Assembly (NCBI RefSeq): GCF_000182745.2
Contig: NC_016027.1
Location: 1,057,001-1,121,000, forward strand
Source: Komagataeibacter medellinensis NBRC 3288
GTDB lineage: Bacteria > Pseudomonadota > Alphaproteobacteria > Acetobacterales > Acetobacteraceae
Direction of reading: 5' to 3'
DNA: 64,000 bases
Each line of letters opens with the position of its first letter. The first letter of the stretch is position 1. The notes under the pieces were generated by a model. The model saw only the letters and a program-made list of their open reading frames with translations. It was not told the DNA's origin and did not search any database. Positions 1-8,958 of the stretch are shown here, piece by piece. Made by a program: the position numbers and the translations under genes.

Positions 1-233
1 CCGTGCTGACTGCGCTGGCCATTGTCCTGTTCGGCATTGCCGTGATCTTCCTGGCTGACCATCTGGTGCGGCCCGCCCTGATTGGCGGCTCGACCCAACT
101 CCCATTCCTATGGGTGCTAATGGGTATTCTGGGCGGGGCGGAAAGCTGGAGCCTGCTGGGGCTGTTCGTAGGCCCCGCCATCATGGCCGTGCTGCACATG
201 CTGTGGCTGAACTGGAGCCGGGCACGCTACTGA
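1..233 (+). CDS. AI-2E family transporter, C-terminal fragment
   Basis: The frame enters from outside the window and stops with TGA at 231-233, so only about 77 residues are seen. They contain two hydrophobic helices with FLWVLMGILGG and GLFVGPAIMAVLHMLW, which match the C-terminal signature of the PerM/YdiK (AI-2E transporter) family of inner-membrane proteins with about eight helices. The family name reflects one characterised member; the substrate here cannot be inferred. The next gene is a tRNA on the opposite strand, so this gene ends its transcription unit. Confidence 0.8.
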   Translation, partial: VLTALAIVLFGIAVIFLADHLVRPALIGGSTQLPFLWVLMGILGGAESWSLLGLFVGPAIMAVLHMLWLNWSRARY

Positions 234-328
234 AACGCCCGTACAGCAAACACCCACGAATCATGAAAAATTTCGGGACGCCATCTTTCCGAAAAAAAGG
301 CATTACCCAAAAACTTTCACCGTTTTTA

Positions 329-358
329 TCGACGGGCTATTTTTCAAAAAGCCGTCGA
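329..358. repeat. Intergenic hairpin between transporter and tRNA terminator
   Basis: Seven-base arms TCGACGG (329-335) and CCGTCGA (352-358) flank a second potential pairing, TTTTT with AAAAA, near the loop. The stretch just before it, CCCAAAAACTTTC, resembles the tail of the dispersed hairpin repeat at 35.8 and 60.6 kb. No U-tract follows the hairpin on either strand, so a terminator role for the transporter gene is only possible. Nothing else is seen in 234-414. Confidence 0.35.
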
Positions 359-414
359 AACGCGTTCTACACAAGGCGAAAAGCTCACGCCCGCTCGACT
401 GATGTACAAACACA

Positions 415-442
415 AAAAAGCACCCTTTTCAGGATGCTTTTT
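415..442 (-). terminator. Rho-independent terminator of tRNA-Pro
   Basis: Read on the minus strand, AAAAAGCATCC pairs with GGGTGCTTTTT across a TGAAAA loop. The only irregular pair is a U-G wobble, which fits the minus strand better than the plus strand, where it would be a C-A mismatch. The hairpin ends in a run of T about 40 bases beyond the tRNA 3' end. Confidence 0.75.
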
Positions 443-482
443 CTGTTCCGCTTCGGGAAAAATCTTATCGCAGACAAGGATA

Positions 483-556
483 TCGGGCAGGCGGGATTCG
501 AACCCACGACCCCCAGTCCCCCAGACTGATGCGCTACCAGGCTGCGCTACTGCCCG
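483..556 (-). tRNA. tRNA-Pro, anticodon GGG
   Basis: The complement folds into a standard cloverleaf: acceptor CGGGCAG with CTGCCCG, D-stem GCGC/GCGC, anticodon stem TCAGT/ACTGG, loop CTGGGGG with GGG at positions 34-36, and T-arm GTGGG-TTCGAAT-CCCGC. The discriminator base is A and no CCA is encoded (TAT follows). It lies just downstream of the merR-like gene, the usual order in alphaproteobacteria, and has its own terminator. Confidence 0.95.
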
Positions 557-620
557 CCTGTCTGCGATGCGCAGGATGTAGCAGCCACCGGGGAGGACTG
601 CAAGTCATGTTCTGGCCAAA

Positions 621-648
621 AATAAAAAAAACCGGATAATCAGACCGG
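621..648 (-). terminator. Possible terminator overlapping the merR stop codon
   Basis: On the minus strand a short CCGG/CCGG stem (645-648 with 632-635) encloses the TGA stop codon of the merR-like gene in its loop and is followed directly by eight T residues and more AT. The stem has only four GC pairs, so it may be weak. Confidence 0.4.
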
Positions 649-1437
649 CACCATCTCCCGCAGTGCCTGCAGTTCCACCAATACGCCACGCAGGCTGTCA
701 CGCAGTACCGTATTTTCAGCCTGCAGGCGCTCCAGTTCAATCATGACGAGTTGTTCAAGCGGAAGCTCTTCTTCCTGCTCTGCCAAAGGGGCAGCATCCG
801 CCACGGCACCTTCGTCTGTCACGACACTGCTTTCCATCGCGGGGGGCTGCTCTGCCGTATCGGGTTCGGAGACTGCGGGTTCGGCAATGGCGGGCGACAT
901 GTCTTCCACCGCCACGGAATAATCCACTTCGGCCACGGCCGTCACCTGCTCCACCACCACAACGGAGGCCGGTTCGGGAGCGGGGCCCTCAGGGGGCGGC
1001 TCGATACGGGGATGGGGTGCCTGTGCCTCAGCATGCGGTGCAGCAGCCTCTGGCGCTGCGATAGCAGGTGGTGTTGCGGGCTGCTCTGGCACGCCGCTCT
1101 CCACCACCGGGTGCGCGACCTCCAGCACCGGCGTTGACAGCGTGCTATCGGTCAACTGGGCGCGTGCCAGTTCGGCCTGGGCCTGCGCCAATGAAAGTTT
1201 CTGCACGTAAAGCAGGTCGGCAATCCGGCGCAGGACCGCAATGTCATGCGCGCGGTAGGACCGCCGCCCTCCCTGCCCACGCAGCGGGCGCAATTGCGGG
1301 AAACGCGTCTCCCACATGCGCATGACATGCTGGGCCAGACCCAGTTCGCGCGCGACCTCATAGATCGGCAGCGTATCCATTGCCGACTGCACCGTTCCGG
1401 CGGGCATGGTCCCGTCCAGATGGTCCTGCATGCTCAT
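640..1437 (-). CDS. MerR family transcriptional regulator
   Basis: The 265-residue protein has an N-terminal MerR-type winged helix (residues about 22-95) with [33 protein letters not shown] and IADLLYVQ. A low-complexity Ala/Pro/Glu linker (about 100-215) follows, then a predicted C-terminal coiled coil. No cysteine effector site is visible, so the ligand, if any, is unknown. The start ATG overlaps the ihfA stop codon (ATGA, 1434-1437), so the two are translationally coupled. This ihfA-merR-tRNA-Pro order is conserved across alphaproteobacteria, but the target of this regulator is not established to my knowledge. An alternative start lies at residue 3 or 20. Confidence 0.85.
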   Translation of the reverse strand: MSMQDHLDGTMPAGTVQSAMDTLPIYEVARELGLAQHVMRMWETRFPQLRPLRGQGGRRSYRAHDIAVLRRIADLLYVQKLSLAQAQAELARAQLTDSTLSTPVLEVAHPVVESGVPEQPATPPAIAAPEAAAPHAEAQAPHPRIEPPPEGPAPEPASVVVVEQVTAVAEVDYSVAVEDMSPAIAEPAVSEPDTAEQPPAMESSVVTDEGAVADAAPLAEQEEELPLEQLVMIELERLQAENTVLRDSLRGVLVELQALREMVPV

Positions 1438-1757
1438 TCGTCATCTCCTTCCGGCAGGTCATCCCTGCCAGCCTGTCCGTTGACATGGGCACGAAGCAGT
1501 TGGCTTGGGCGAAAAACCAGCACGGAACGCGGAAGAATCGGTACTTCCACGCCCGTCTTGGGATTGCGCCCCGTCCGCTGTCCCTTCTGCCGGACAGAGA
1601 ACGTGCCGAACCCGCTAATTTTCAAGGTATCGCCGGTTTCAAGTGTCCGTGCCATCCGCTCCAGAATGTCTTCCAGAATGTCGGCGGATTCATGGCGGGA
1701 CAGGCCGACCTGATCATATATCTGTTCTGCCAGAGTGGCGCGCGTCACGGTGCTCAT
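1434..1757 (-). CDS. ihfA: Integration host factor subunit alpha
   Basis: IHF alpha is a DNA-bending nucleoid protein that works as a heterodimer with IHF beta. The 107-residue product starting at [12 protein letters not shown] has the family core: [20 protein letters not shown], the Pro that intercalates into DNA in GRNPKTG, and [10 protein letters not shown]. The frame is open 36 bases further upstream, but E. coli IhfA aligns from the ATG chosen here. Its last codon overlaps the merR start, and fabH and plsX lie upstream in the same direction. Confidence 0.93.
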   Translation of the reverse strand: MSTVTRATLAEQIYDQVGLSRHESADILEDILERMARTLETGDTLKISGFGTFSVRQKGQRTGRNPKTGVEVPILPRSVLVFRPSQLLRAHVNGQAGRDDLPEGDDE

Positions 1758-1857
1758 GCAACAAACGTTATGCATGCCCGCCCTCATCGTCAATTGAATG
1801 TGGCAGAACGGCTGTCAGTTTGTTGGCCGCTCTTTTCAATGTGGTACCGAAACGACA

Positions 1858-2829
1858 TTACAGACGTGCCAGCGCCGAGCCCCATGTCAGGCCACCGCCC
1901 AGTGCTTCCATCAGCACCAGGTCACCTTTTTTGATGCGTCCGTCCCGAACCGCCTCATTCAGTGCAAGCGGAATGGAGGCGGCCGAGGTATTGGCATGCC
2001 GGTCCACCGTCACCACCACCCGCTCGGTCGGCAGGGCCAGTTTGCGGGCCACGCCATCAATGATGCGCAGGTTCGCCTGGTGCGGCACCAGCCAGTCCAC
2101 CTCCGCGTGGGTCAGGCCATTGGCCGCCAGCACCTCATCAACCGAGGCGGACAGCTTGCTGACCGCATGACGGAACACATCACGCCCCTGCATACGCAGA
2201 TGGGCCGGCCTGTCGCGCTGGCCCGTGGCGCCATCCACATACAACATGTCGCCATACCGTCCGTCGGAATGCAGGTGAGTGGACAGGATGCCTGCCTCCC
2301 CGCTTTCCGGGGTTGCCGTGGTCAGGAATACCGCACCCGCCCCGTCACCGAACAGCACACAGGTGCCCCGGTCCGACCAGTCCAGAATGCGGGAATAAAC
2401 TTCGCTGCCAATGACCAGCGCGGAGCGGGCCTGTCCGCTCCGAATCAGCGAATCGGCCACGGACAGCGCATAGATGAAACCGGAACACGCGGCGGACAGA
2501 TCAAAGCCGAATCCACCCGTCATACCCAGTTCGGCCTGCACGCGTACGGCAGTAGCGGGAAATGCCTCGTCTGGCGTGCTGGTGGCAACAATTACCGCAT
2601 CAACATCGGACGGGGTGGCACCGGCGTAATCCAGTGCCTGCCGCGCGGCATGGGCTGCCATGCTGACGGCGGTATCCCCCTCTCCCGCCCGGTGGCGTTG
2701 CCTGATGCCGGTGCGGCCACTGATCCATTCATCGGATGTATCGAGCTCGGAAGCCAGCTCGTCATTTGTAACGATCCGCTCAGGCAGGTAACCACCAAAC
2801 CCGGACAGAAGCGAGCGTTTCGCTGTCAT
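1858..2829 (-). CDS. fabH: 3-oxoacyl-ACP synthase III (KASIII)
   Basis: FabH starts type II fatty acid synthesis by condensing acetyl-CoA with malonyl-ACP. The 323-residue sequence has the catalytic Cys in [12 protein letters not shown], His in [11 protein letters not shown] and Asn in [15 protein letters not shown], all in the expected order and spacing. A GAAAGA Shine-Dalgarno-like stretch precedes the ATG. It follows plsX by 82 bases on the same strand, the common plsX-fabH pairing that links phospholipid and fatty-acid initiation. Confidence 0.96.
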   Translation of the reverse strand: MTAKRSLLSGFGGYLPERIVTNDELASELDTSDEWISGRTGIRQRHRAGEGDTAVSMAAHAARQALDYAGATPSDVDAVIVATSTPDEAFPATAVRVQAELGMTGGFGFDLSAACSGFIYALSVADSLIRSGQARSALVIGSEVYSRILDWSDRGTCVLFGDGAGAVFLTTATPESGEAGILSTHLHSDGRYGDMLYVDGATGQRDRPAHLRMQGRDVFRHAVSKLSASVDEVLAANGLTHAEVDWLVPHQANLRIIDGVARKLALPTERVVVTVDRHANTSAASIPLALNEAVRDGRIKKGDLVLMEALGGGLTWGSALARL

Positions 2830-2911
2830 GCCTGTCTTTCCACCAATATCATTTCACATACACGGGTGGGCACAGGCACCAGCCCCTGCCACCATACCGG
2901 ATGCCGCAGGG

Positions 2912-4003
2912 TCAGGATGCAGGAACTGCCTGCGACTGGTCGGGGCTTGTCCTGACGGCTGTCAGGCTTTCCATATGGGCAAGACGATCCCGTATGCCAT
3001 CGGTAAAGCGGTGGGTGACCATGTCCATCGCCACATCCACCGCAGCGGCAAAGCCTTCGGCATCCGTGCCACCATGGGACTTGACCACAACACCGTTAAG
3101 CCCGACGAACACGGCGCCATTGTAACGGCGCGGATCAAGCCATTCTTTCATGCGCTCCAGGCCGGGTCGCACCAGAATGTAACCAATCCGCCCCAAAAGG
3201 CTGGAGGTAAAGACCTGACGCAGCAGGGTAAACGCCATTTTCAACGCGCCTTCCCCCGTTTTCAGGGCCACGTTGCCGGTAAAGCCATCCGTCACCACCA
3301 CATCGGTGGTGCCGGCAGTAATGTCATGGCCTTCCACAAAGCCGTGGAACTGTCGGGCAAGCGGGCTACCACGCAACACTTCGGCTGCCTGGCGCAGGCG
3401 CTCGTCGCCCTTCAGCTCTTCCGACCCTACATTGAGCAGGCCGATGGTGGGCGCGGGCAACCCCAGCACCGCCTTGGCGAAAGCTTCGCCCATTACGGCA
3501 AATTCCACCAGATTGCGCCAGTCGCACGATACGTTCGCCCCCAGGTCCAGCATCACCACGTCACCCCGTGTCGTGGGGCTTATGGCAGCCATGGCCGGGC
3601 GGCTTATGCCAGGAAGGGTTTTAATGACAATCTTGGCCAGCGCCAGCATCGCGCCACTGTTGCCTGCGGAGACAACGCCCTGCGCCTCACCACGCGATAC
3701 CGCGTCCATGGCAAGCCGCATGGACGAGTCACGCAGGCGCAGTGCCGCCGTGGGCTTCATATCCATCGGAATGGCGGAACCTGCGGGCTGGATGGTACAG
3801 ATGGCAGCGGCACGCGGATGGCGGGCCAACAGGCCAGCCAGCTTCATCTCATCCCCCACCAGAAGGATTCTGGCCGAAGGATGACGGTCTGCCGCAATCG
3901 CCAGTCCGGCCACCACAACTTCCGGACCACCATCCCCGCCCATGCCATCAATGGCAAGGGTATAGGGCCCAGTCTCGGGAAGGGGGGAACCTGTCTCGCT
4001 CAT
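2912..4003 (-). CDS. plsX: Phosphate acyltransferase PlsX
   Basis: PlsX makes acyl-phosphate from acyl-ACP for the PlsX/PlsY route to phosphatidic acid. The 363-residue protein starts at MSETGSPLPETG. It shows the family N-terminus TLAIDGMGGDGGPEVVV, VVSAGNSGAMLALA, LDLGANVSCD, and VVTDGFTGNVALK near the C-terminus. An upstream in-frame ATG at 4054 would add 17 residues that do not resemble the family. It sits between rpmF and fabH, as in most bacteria. Confidence 0.95.
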   Translation of the reverse strand: MSETGSPLPETGPYTLAIDGMGGDGGPEVVVAGLAIAADRHPSARILLVGDEMKLAGLLARHPRAAAICTIQPAGSAIPMDMKPTAALRLRDSSMRLAMDAVSRGEAQGVVSAGNSGAMLALAKIVIKTLPGISRPAMAAISPTTRGDVVMLDLGANVSCDWRNLVEFAVMGEAFAKAVLGLPAPTIGLLNVGSEELKGDERLRQAAEVLRGSPLARQFHGFVEGHDITAGTTDVVVTDGFTGNVALKTGEGALKMAFTLLRQVFTSSLLGRIGYILVRPGLERMKEWLDPRRYNGAVFVGLNGVVVKSHGGTDAEGFAAAVDVAMDMVTHRFTDGIRDRLAHMESLTAVRTSPDQSQAVPAS

Positions 4004-4167
4004 GCTCGTCTTGTGCCGGGTAGGAAAGGAACGCGCAAGGTGCGGGCCATACACTTTGGCATGACCCTACCCCCGCGCCCCGGACAGAACCGCCCGGGAA
4101 TGCCCATCGGCGCACACCCGAAGGTGCACGCCATAACCGGGCAGTAACGTCAGTGGCACCCTGATTA

Positions 4168-4371
4168 TCAGGCGCGGACCGCCGTCTTCAACGCCTTGCC
4201 GGCGGATGCGACTTCGCGACCGTCATAATGACCGCAGTGGCTGCAGACATGGTGCGGACGCTTGAGTTCGCCACAGTTGGAGCATTCGGCATGTGCCGGA
4301 ACGCTGAGCGCTGCGTGGCTGCGACGCATGCCACGACGGGACGGGGAGGTTTTTCTCTTGGGTACAGCCAT
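4168..4371 (-). CDS. rpmF: 50S ribosomal protein L32
   Basis: The 67-residue basic protein begins [19 protein letters not shown], the invariant L32 N-terminus, and carries a [18 protein letters not shown] zinc ribbon with four Cys (C-x2-C, x9, C-x2-C). It is therefore the zinc-binding (C+) paralogue. It lies between the DUF177 gene and plsX on the same strand, the usual yceD-rpmF-plsX order. Confidence 0.96.
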   Translation of the reverse strand: MAVPKRKTSPSRRGMRRSHAALSVPAHAECSNCGELKRPHHVCSHCGHYDGREVASAGKALKTAVRA

Positions 4372-4544
4372 GGGCCTGGGCCCCTCCGATCTGGATCACA
4401 ACCGGCAGGCACACCCTCGTGGCGTTACACCGGTCAGTTATCAATAATTGAGGGGGGCGCTCTAGCAGACCATTTGCACTTGCGCAAGAGCACCATGTGC
4501 AAGGTTCTTGGCCAGTGCCCCCCTCCGTTGCGTCCTTCCTTGCG

Positions 4545-5078
4545 TCAGTTCTGCTTTTTTTTCAACTCGGCCAGAGCGGAAAAAGGCTGCCTGCGCGTGG
4601 TTTTTTCTTCGGGGTCAGTCTCTTCCTTACCTACAAATTCGTCCGGAATCCGGCTGCCAGGCTTGTGCGGATAGGGATCGAGCGCCAGCGAAAGTTCTTC
4701 CGTCGCCAGTTCACCCAGGTCAATGATATCGCGCGCATAGGGCACTTCATCCACGCTGAAGGGGTCGATCTCGTCATCCTCGCGGAAACGTTCGGCCGGG
4801 ATGCAGCGCACCGTGAACGATTCCGCTAGCGCATCCTCGAACGGCTCCAGGCTGACCACGCATTCCTGTGTCACATGCGCGGTCAGCCAGCCTTCGGCCA
4901 GCACTTCCCCGCCCCGTCCCGGCGCCAGCCGGTAACGGCACGACAGGTTGCGCAGGCCGGGAATGCCCAGACGCACGGCCAGCCTGCGGCATTCGGTATC
5001 CGATGCCTCGACCACCGTTTCCATGCCACGGGCCGGGATGCGGCCCACGGCGAGGGGGCGGGAAAATTCTGCATCCAT
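4545..5078 (-). CDS. YceD/DUF177 family protein
   Basis: The 177-residue acidic protein contains the DUF177 core TQECVVSLEPFEDALAESF, followed by a conserved Asp/Glu-rich stretch (DEIDPFSVDEVPYARDIIDLGELATEELSLALDP in part). Family members lie next to rpmF almost everywhere, and plant and bacterial homologues are linked to 23S rRNA accumulation; the molecular role here is inferred from that. The C-terminus is Lys-rich. It is divergent from bamE. Confidence 0.85.
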   Translation of the reverse strand: MDAEFSRPLAVGRIPARGMETVVEASDTECRRLAVRLGIPGLRNLSCRYRLAPGRGGEVLAEGWLTAHVTQECVVSLEPFEDALAESFTVRCIPAERFREDDEIDPFSVDEVPYARDIIDLGELATEELSLALDPYPHKPGSRIPDEFVGKEETDPEEKTTRRQPFSALAELKKKQN

Positions 5079-5265
5079 GTCTTTTTACTCCTGCGCGTGC
5101 CGTGGACAGGCTCCATCGGCTGAAAAATGGGGGACAGGACCATCCGGCCTGCGTGTTTTTCCGTCCATGGGGCGATCTGTGATTGACTTCATTTCCCCGA
5201 TGGGGCACCGGAAAGACAAAGGCCATTTATGCGCCATACCCTTATTTCAGGATATTTTCCCGACC

Positions 5266-5835
5266 ATGCGGTCACCCAAGGACACCCTGTCCCGCTCCCG
5301 TTCATTACGCCTGTTTTCATGCGCTGTCATCGGGGCAGGGCTGGCACTGTCAGGGTGTTCGGTCTTCAAGCCGAGCAAGATTCAGCATGGCTCGCTGATC
5401 GAGGCGGATGACTACAACAAGCTCAAGATTGGCGAGACCTCGCGCTCGGACGTGATGGATGCTCTGGGATCCCCTACCGGGCGCGCCACGTTTGATGACA
5501 ATACGTGGATCTACGTCTCCATGACCCATGTGCTGGCCCCCCTCAGCTTTCCACAGGTACGCAAACAGGATGTGGTGGTCCTGACATTTGATCAGAACGG
5601 CATCCTGCGCAACCTGCGCAGCCTGCACAAGGATGATGCCCGCTACGTGACCATGGCTGCGGGCCGTACCCCCACACCGGGCACCAAGATCAACATCATG
5701 CAGCAGATCCTGGGCAATGTGGGCCGCTACAACCCGCTCAGCCAGATGACCAGCACATACGGTGGCAGTACCGGTCCAATGAACAGCATGAACGGTGGTC
5801 CGGGCCATGGCGGGTCGGGCAACTCCCTGCCCTGA
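5266..5835 (+). CDS. bamE: Outer-membrane assembly lipoprotein BamE/OmlA-like
   Basis: BamE is a small lipoprotein of the BAM complex that inserts outer-membrane beta-barrels. The 189-residue product starts at MRSPKDTLSRSR and has a signal peptide with lipobox LALSGC. It continues with the SmpA/OmlA domain: KLKIGETSRSDVMDALGSP, DDNTWIYVS and DVVVLTFDQNGIL. The last 30 residues form a Gly/Ser/Met/Asn-rich tail absent from enterobacterial BamE. The gene is divergent from the DUF177 gene and converges on the histidine kinase with only 21 bases between stop codons. Confidence 0.85.
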   Translation: MRSPKDTLSRSRSLRLFSCAVIGAGLALSGCSVFKPSKIQHGSLIEADDYNKLKIGETSRSDVMDALGSPTGRATFDDNTWIYVSMTHVLAPLSFPQVRKQDVVVLTFDQNGILRNLRSLHKDDARYVTMAAGRTPTPGTKINIMQQILGNVGRYNPLSQMTSTYGGSTGPMNSMNGGPGHGGSGNSLP

Positions 5836-5856
5836 TCTGCTGACCTTACAGGCCTG

Positions 5857-7239
5857 TCAGTTCGGCAGCACGATACGGACCCGCGCGCCCCCCAGTGGAC
5901 TGGTCTCCAACCCGATATGCCCCCCATGGGCGTGAATGATGTCACGCGCTATGGCCAGGCCCAGGCCAGTACCGCCGGCGGCCCCACTCTCGAAGGGCCG
6001 GAAGACGTGCTCGCGCCGCGATTCTTCCACGCCGCAGCCATCATCATCCACGTACAGCACGACCTGCCTGCGCCCCTTCTCGGCTGAAAGAACGATCCGG
6101 CCCGCATGCCGACGCGCGTTTTCCGCAACATTGCTCAGCACGCGCCGCAGGGCGTTGGGTCGCCCGGTCATGACCAACCCTGGCGTAAGCGCCCCGATGG
6201 CCGCCTGCGCGCCCATGCGGCGCAGGGTAACCACAATCTCATCGAACATATCCTCCACCCGGATCACGACCGGAGTTTCGGCTCCCTCGCCTCGGGCAAA
6301 GGACAGGTAACCCTCGATCATGTGCTCCATCTCCCCGATATCACCAATCATGTCGGCAATATCAGGTTGCAGGCTGACCGCTTCCACCCGGCCCTCACGC
6401 GGCAGCATGGCCAGTGACAGCCGCAGGCGGGTTAGTGGCGTACGCAGGTCATGCGAAACACCGGCCAGCACGGTCGTGCGCTGCTCCACAAAGCGGTTGA
6501 TGCGCTCACGCATCCGGTTGAAAGCAATAGCCGCCTTGCGGATCTCCTGTGCCCCCTCGGGCACGATGGGCACGGTATCGCGCCCCAGCCCGAACAGCTC
6601 CGCCGCCCGCGCCAGCCGCCTTATGGCGCGCACCTGGTTGCGCATGAACAGGGCCGCGATCAAAAACAAAAGCAACGCACTGCCCGATGCCCACGCTACG
6701 AACAGCCATACGGGCGCCACAACCAGCCGCTTGCGCAGGACCACCACCTGAAGCACGCCAATGGGAGTCTGCACCGCGATCATGACCCGGTGGTGCGCCT
6801 GCTTCCAGTCCACGAAAGTGGGCCAGCGCACGGCGGCCTGAAGATCATGAGCCAGATCCTCGTCAATCGGGCCGAGCACATGATTCGATCCGCGGCGGTG
6901 CAGACTTTCGCCCTCATGCAACGTCATAACCAGTCCCGCGCGTCGGCCCGCATCCTCCAGTATCCACTGCCGGTCCGCCGGTGCGGGGTAGCGTTCAAGC
7001 ATGTCTAGTGTCATGGAGATGGTGGTTGCAAGGTCTCCCGATAGGCGGCGCGAGACGACCTGTAGGTAGTGGCCATAGAACAATTCAAGCGATATGGCCT
7101 GCGTTGCCAGAAGTGGAATGAACCCGATCAGCAGCATGCGCCCCAGTAGTGAGCGCGGCAGGATGCGGCGGACCAGCCGCTCACGCATCCGGCGCCAGCC
7201 CTGCGGGGCAGCGTTATCCATGCCAGAAAGGGAGTCCAT
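5857..7239 (-). CDS. EnvZ-like membrane sensor histidine kinase
   Basis: The 460-residue protein starts at MDSLSGMDNAAP, preceded by GGAGA. It has one helix near the N-terminus (RMLLIGFIPLLATQAISL), a periplasmic loop of about 110 residues and a second helix (VWLFVAWASGSALLLFLIA). Then follow HAMP, a HisKA domain with VLAGVSHDLRTPLTRLRLSL and a HATPase_c domain with N-box VLSNVAENARRHAG and G-box GTGLGLAIA. This is the layout of EnvZ/OmpR-type kinases. No response regulator is adjacent on this strand. The closest is the OmpR-type regulator at 9498, transcribed away from it, which is a possible but unproven partner. Confidence 0.9.
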   Translation of the reverse strand: MDSLSGMDNAAPQGWRRMRERLVRRILPRSLLGRMLLIGFIPLLATQAISLELFYGHYLQVVSRRLSGDLATTISMTLDMLERYPAPADRQWILEDAGRRAGLVMTLHEGESLHRRGSNHVLGPIDEDLAHDLQAAVRWPTFVDWKQAHHRVMIAVQTPIGVLQVVVLRKRLVVAPVWLFVAWASGSALLLFLIAALFMRNQVRAIRRLARAAELFGLGRDTVPIVPEGAQEIRKAAIAFNRMRERINRFVEQRTTVLAGVSHDLRTPLTRLRLSLAMLPREGRVEAVSLQPDIADMIGDIGEMEHMIEGYLSFARGEGAETPVVIRVEDMFDEIVVTLRRMGAQAAIGALTPGLVMTGRPNALRRVLSNVAENARRHAGRIVLSAEKGRRQVVLYVDDDGCGVEESRREHVFRPFESGAAGGTGLGLAIARDIIHAHGGHIGLETSPLGGARVRIVLPN

Positions 7240-7272
7240 GCCGTAATTCTCCGCGATTTCCTTTTTCAGGCA

Positions 7273-7304
7273 CAAAAAAACCGGCTCCCTTACAGAAGCC
7301 GGTT
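7273..7304 (-). terminator. Terminator downstream of rpsU
   Basis: On the minus strand AACCGGCT (7304-7297) pairs with AGCCGGTT (7286-7279) across a ten-base loop, and a run of seven T follows. It lies 42 bases past the rpsU stop and before the kinase start, so the kinase needs its own promoter or read-through. Confidence 0.8.
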
Positions 7305-7345
7305 CCTTGCGGGTCAGACCCGTATTCCATCCCGATTGCGCAGGA

Positions 7346-7549
7346 TTAGAAGCCTTCACGCTCCAGGCGCTTGCGCTCCATCTTGCGGGCGCGGCGCACG
7401 GCTTCAGCAGCCTCGCGCGCCTTGCGCTCGGACGGCTTTTCGTAGTGGCGACGCAGCTTCATTTCGCGGAAGATGCCTTCGCGCTGCATTTTCTTCTTGA
7501 GGGCCTTGAGAGCCTGATCAACATTGTTGTCACGAACGAGAACCTGCAC
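7346..7549 (-). CDS. rpsU: 30S ribosomal protein S21 (GTG start)
   Basis: The 67-residue basic protein reads [20 protein letters not shown] at the N-terminus and [20 protein letters not shown] near the end, the standard alphaproteobacterial S21. The frame stays open for 37 more codons upstream, but those residues are not S21-like. The GTG at 7549 lies downstream of an AGGAG sequence and aligns with the family start, so GTG is chosen. S21 assists initiation on leadered mRNAs in the 30S subunit. Confidence 0.93.
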   Translation of the reverse strand: MQVLVRDNNVDQALKALKKKMQREGIFREMKLRRHYEKPSERKAREAAEAVRRARKMERKRLEREGF

Positions 7550-7788
7550 TGGGTCGTCAACTCCTGATCTGCCATCCGGTATGGACGGGCGATGAAACTG
7601 AAACTTGGGGAACGTCCGCCCGAGGCCATTCCCTTCGTGCGATTCCCAAACGGGCCGCACCTATATCACACTCGCGCCCGGCAACACAAATCTTTCTGCC
7701 CGGAAAGGACAGATGAATTTCGTGCTCCGCTTTGCGCGCCAACGCTGTCATATACATGTTCCCCAAAACAGGAAGGGTGTTTCCTTTC

Positions 7789-8319
7789 ATGACGCTGCTC
7801 AAGATCGCCCGCATGGGCCATCCGGTGCTGCTCCAGCCCGCCCTGCCGGTTGCCGACCCGCAGGCCCCTGCCGTGCACGTGCTGGTAGCGGACATGATCG
7901 AGACCATGCTCGACGCGCAGGGTGCCGGGCTGGCTGCCCCACAGGTACATCAGGGCCTGCGCCTGTTCGTCTACCATGTTCCCCCCACCCGCAGCACGGG
8001 CGCGGATGATCCGCCCTGCCCGCCTGCGGCGCTGATCAACCCGGAACTGGAGCCCGTGGACGAAGAAAGGGTAGACCGGCTGGAGGGGTGCCTGTCCATT
8101 CCCGGCATGCGGGGCTGGGTGCCACGCTACCGGCGCATCGCCTATCGTGGTCTCGACGCGCACGGGCAGATGGTGCAGGGCGTTGCATCGGGCTTCCTGG
8201 CCAATGTATTGCAACATGAATACGACCACCTGAACGGCATTCTCTACCCCATGCGCATGCCCGATCTGGGGCGCATGGGATTTGACAGCGAAATGGCACG
8301 TTACGGAGAGCGCACATGA
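7789..8319 (+). CDS. def: Peptide deformylase
   Basis: Removes the N-formyl group from nascent proteins with a metal ion. The 176-residue protein begins MTLLKIARMGHPVLLQ and has all three catalytic motifs: GAGLAAPQ, EGCLS (metal Cys) and QHEYDH (two metal His and the catalytic Glu). The acidic insertion RSTGADDPPCPP before motif II is longer than in the E. coli enzyme. The stop codon overlaps the coq9 start (ATGA, 8316-8319). A second deformylase elsewhere in the genome, next to fmt, would be typical but is not in this window. Confidence 0.93.
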   Translation: MTLLKIARMGHPVLLQPALPVADPQAPAVHVLVADMIETMLDAQGAGLAAPQVHQGLRLFVYHVPPTRSTGADDPPCPPAALINPELEPVDEERVDRLEGCLSIPGMRGWVPRYRRIAYRGLDAHGQMVQGVASGFLANVLQHEYDHLNGILYPMRMPDLGRMGFDSEMARYGERT

Positions 8320-8939
8320 ACCTTTCCCTCCTTGTTGCGGCTGCGACCTCCGCCATGGCACCGCCAGCGCTCCAGCATTCACCACAGGGTGATGACCTGC
8401 TGCGCCGGTTCCTGGCCGATCCGCGCGCGGGTAGCACGTCATGGACCCCGGCCCTGCTCCGGTCCTGCCTGGGAGCGGATGCGGATATCCTCTTCCCCGA
8501 TGGCATGGCGCAGGTGGCCGAATCGTGCTTCGACCTAATGGACCGTGATATGCTGGCCGCAAGCGACAAATTCCGCAGCCGCAAGATCAGCCGCCGCGTA
8601 CGTGCCGCCATCCTGTTCCGCCTGGAAGGGGCCGCACCCTACCGCGCGGCCATACGTCAGGCGCTGGCCGTGCTGATGGTACCCGGCCATACCCGCATCC
8701 TGGCCCGCACACTGGCCCGGAGCGTGAACGCCATATGGGATGCTGCGGCCGATACCTCTACCGGCTTCACCTTCGTGACCAAGCGCGCCACCCTGAGCGG
8801 TGTCTATGTTTCGACCCTGCTGTTCTGGATCGCACGTGGCGGCAACCCGGCAGCAGTCGAGGAATTCCTTGACCGTCGCCTGGCCGATGTCGGCCGCATC
8901 ACGCGCCTGCGCAACCGGTTGACCGGCCGTATTGCCTGA
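8316..8939 (+). CDS. COQ9 family ubiquinone biosynthesis protein
   Basis: The 207-residue protein matches the alphaproteobacterial COQ9 family: SRKISRRVRAAILFRLE, a central stretch with ILARTLARSVNAIWDAAADT, and TLLFWIARGG. In mitochondria COQ9 is a lipid-binding TetR-fold protein that helps COQ7 hydroxylate demethoxyubiquinone. Bacterial members are assigned by homology only. It is translationally coupled to def upstream and is followed closely by the marR-like gene. Confidence 0.8.
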   Translation: MNLSLLVAAATSAMAPPALQHSPQGDDLLRRFLADPRAGSTSWTPALLRSCLGADADILFPDGMAQVAESCFDLMDRDMLAASDKFRSRKISRRVRAAILFRLEGAAPYRAAIRQALAVLMVPGHTRILARTLARSVNAIWDAAADTSTGFTFVTKRATLSGVYVSTLLFWIARGGNPAAVEEFLDRRLADVGRITRLRNRLTGRIA

Positions 8940-8958
8940 GCGGGCACGCGTTTCCGCC

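Noticed and set aside
1798-4147. Two long plus-strand frames (385 and 439 codons) opposite fabH and plsX.
   Set aside because: Both are shadows of genes with intact active-site motifs; no ribosome-binding site or family similarity.
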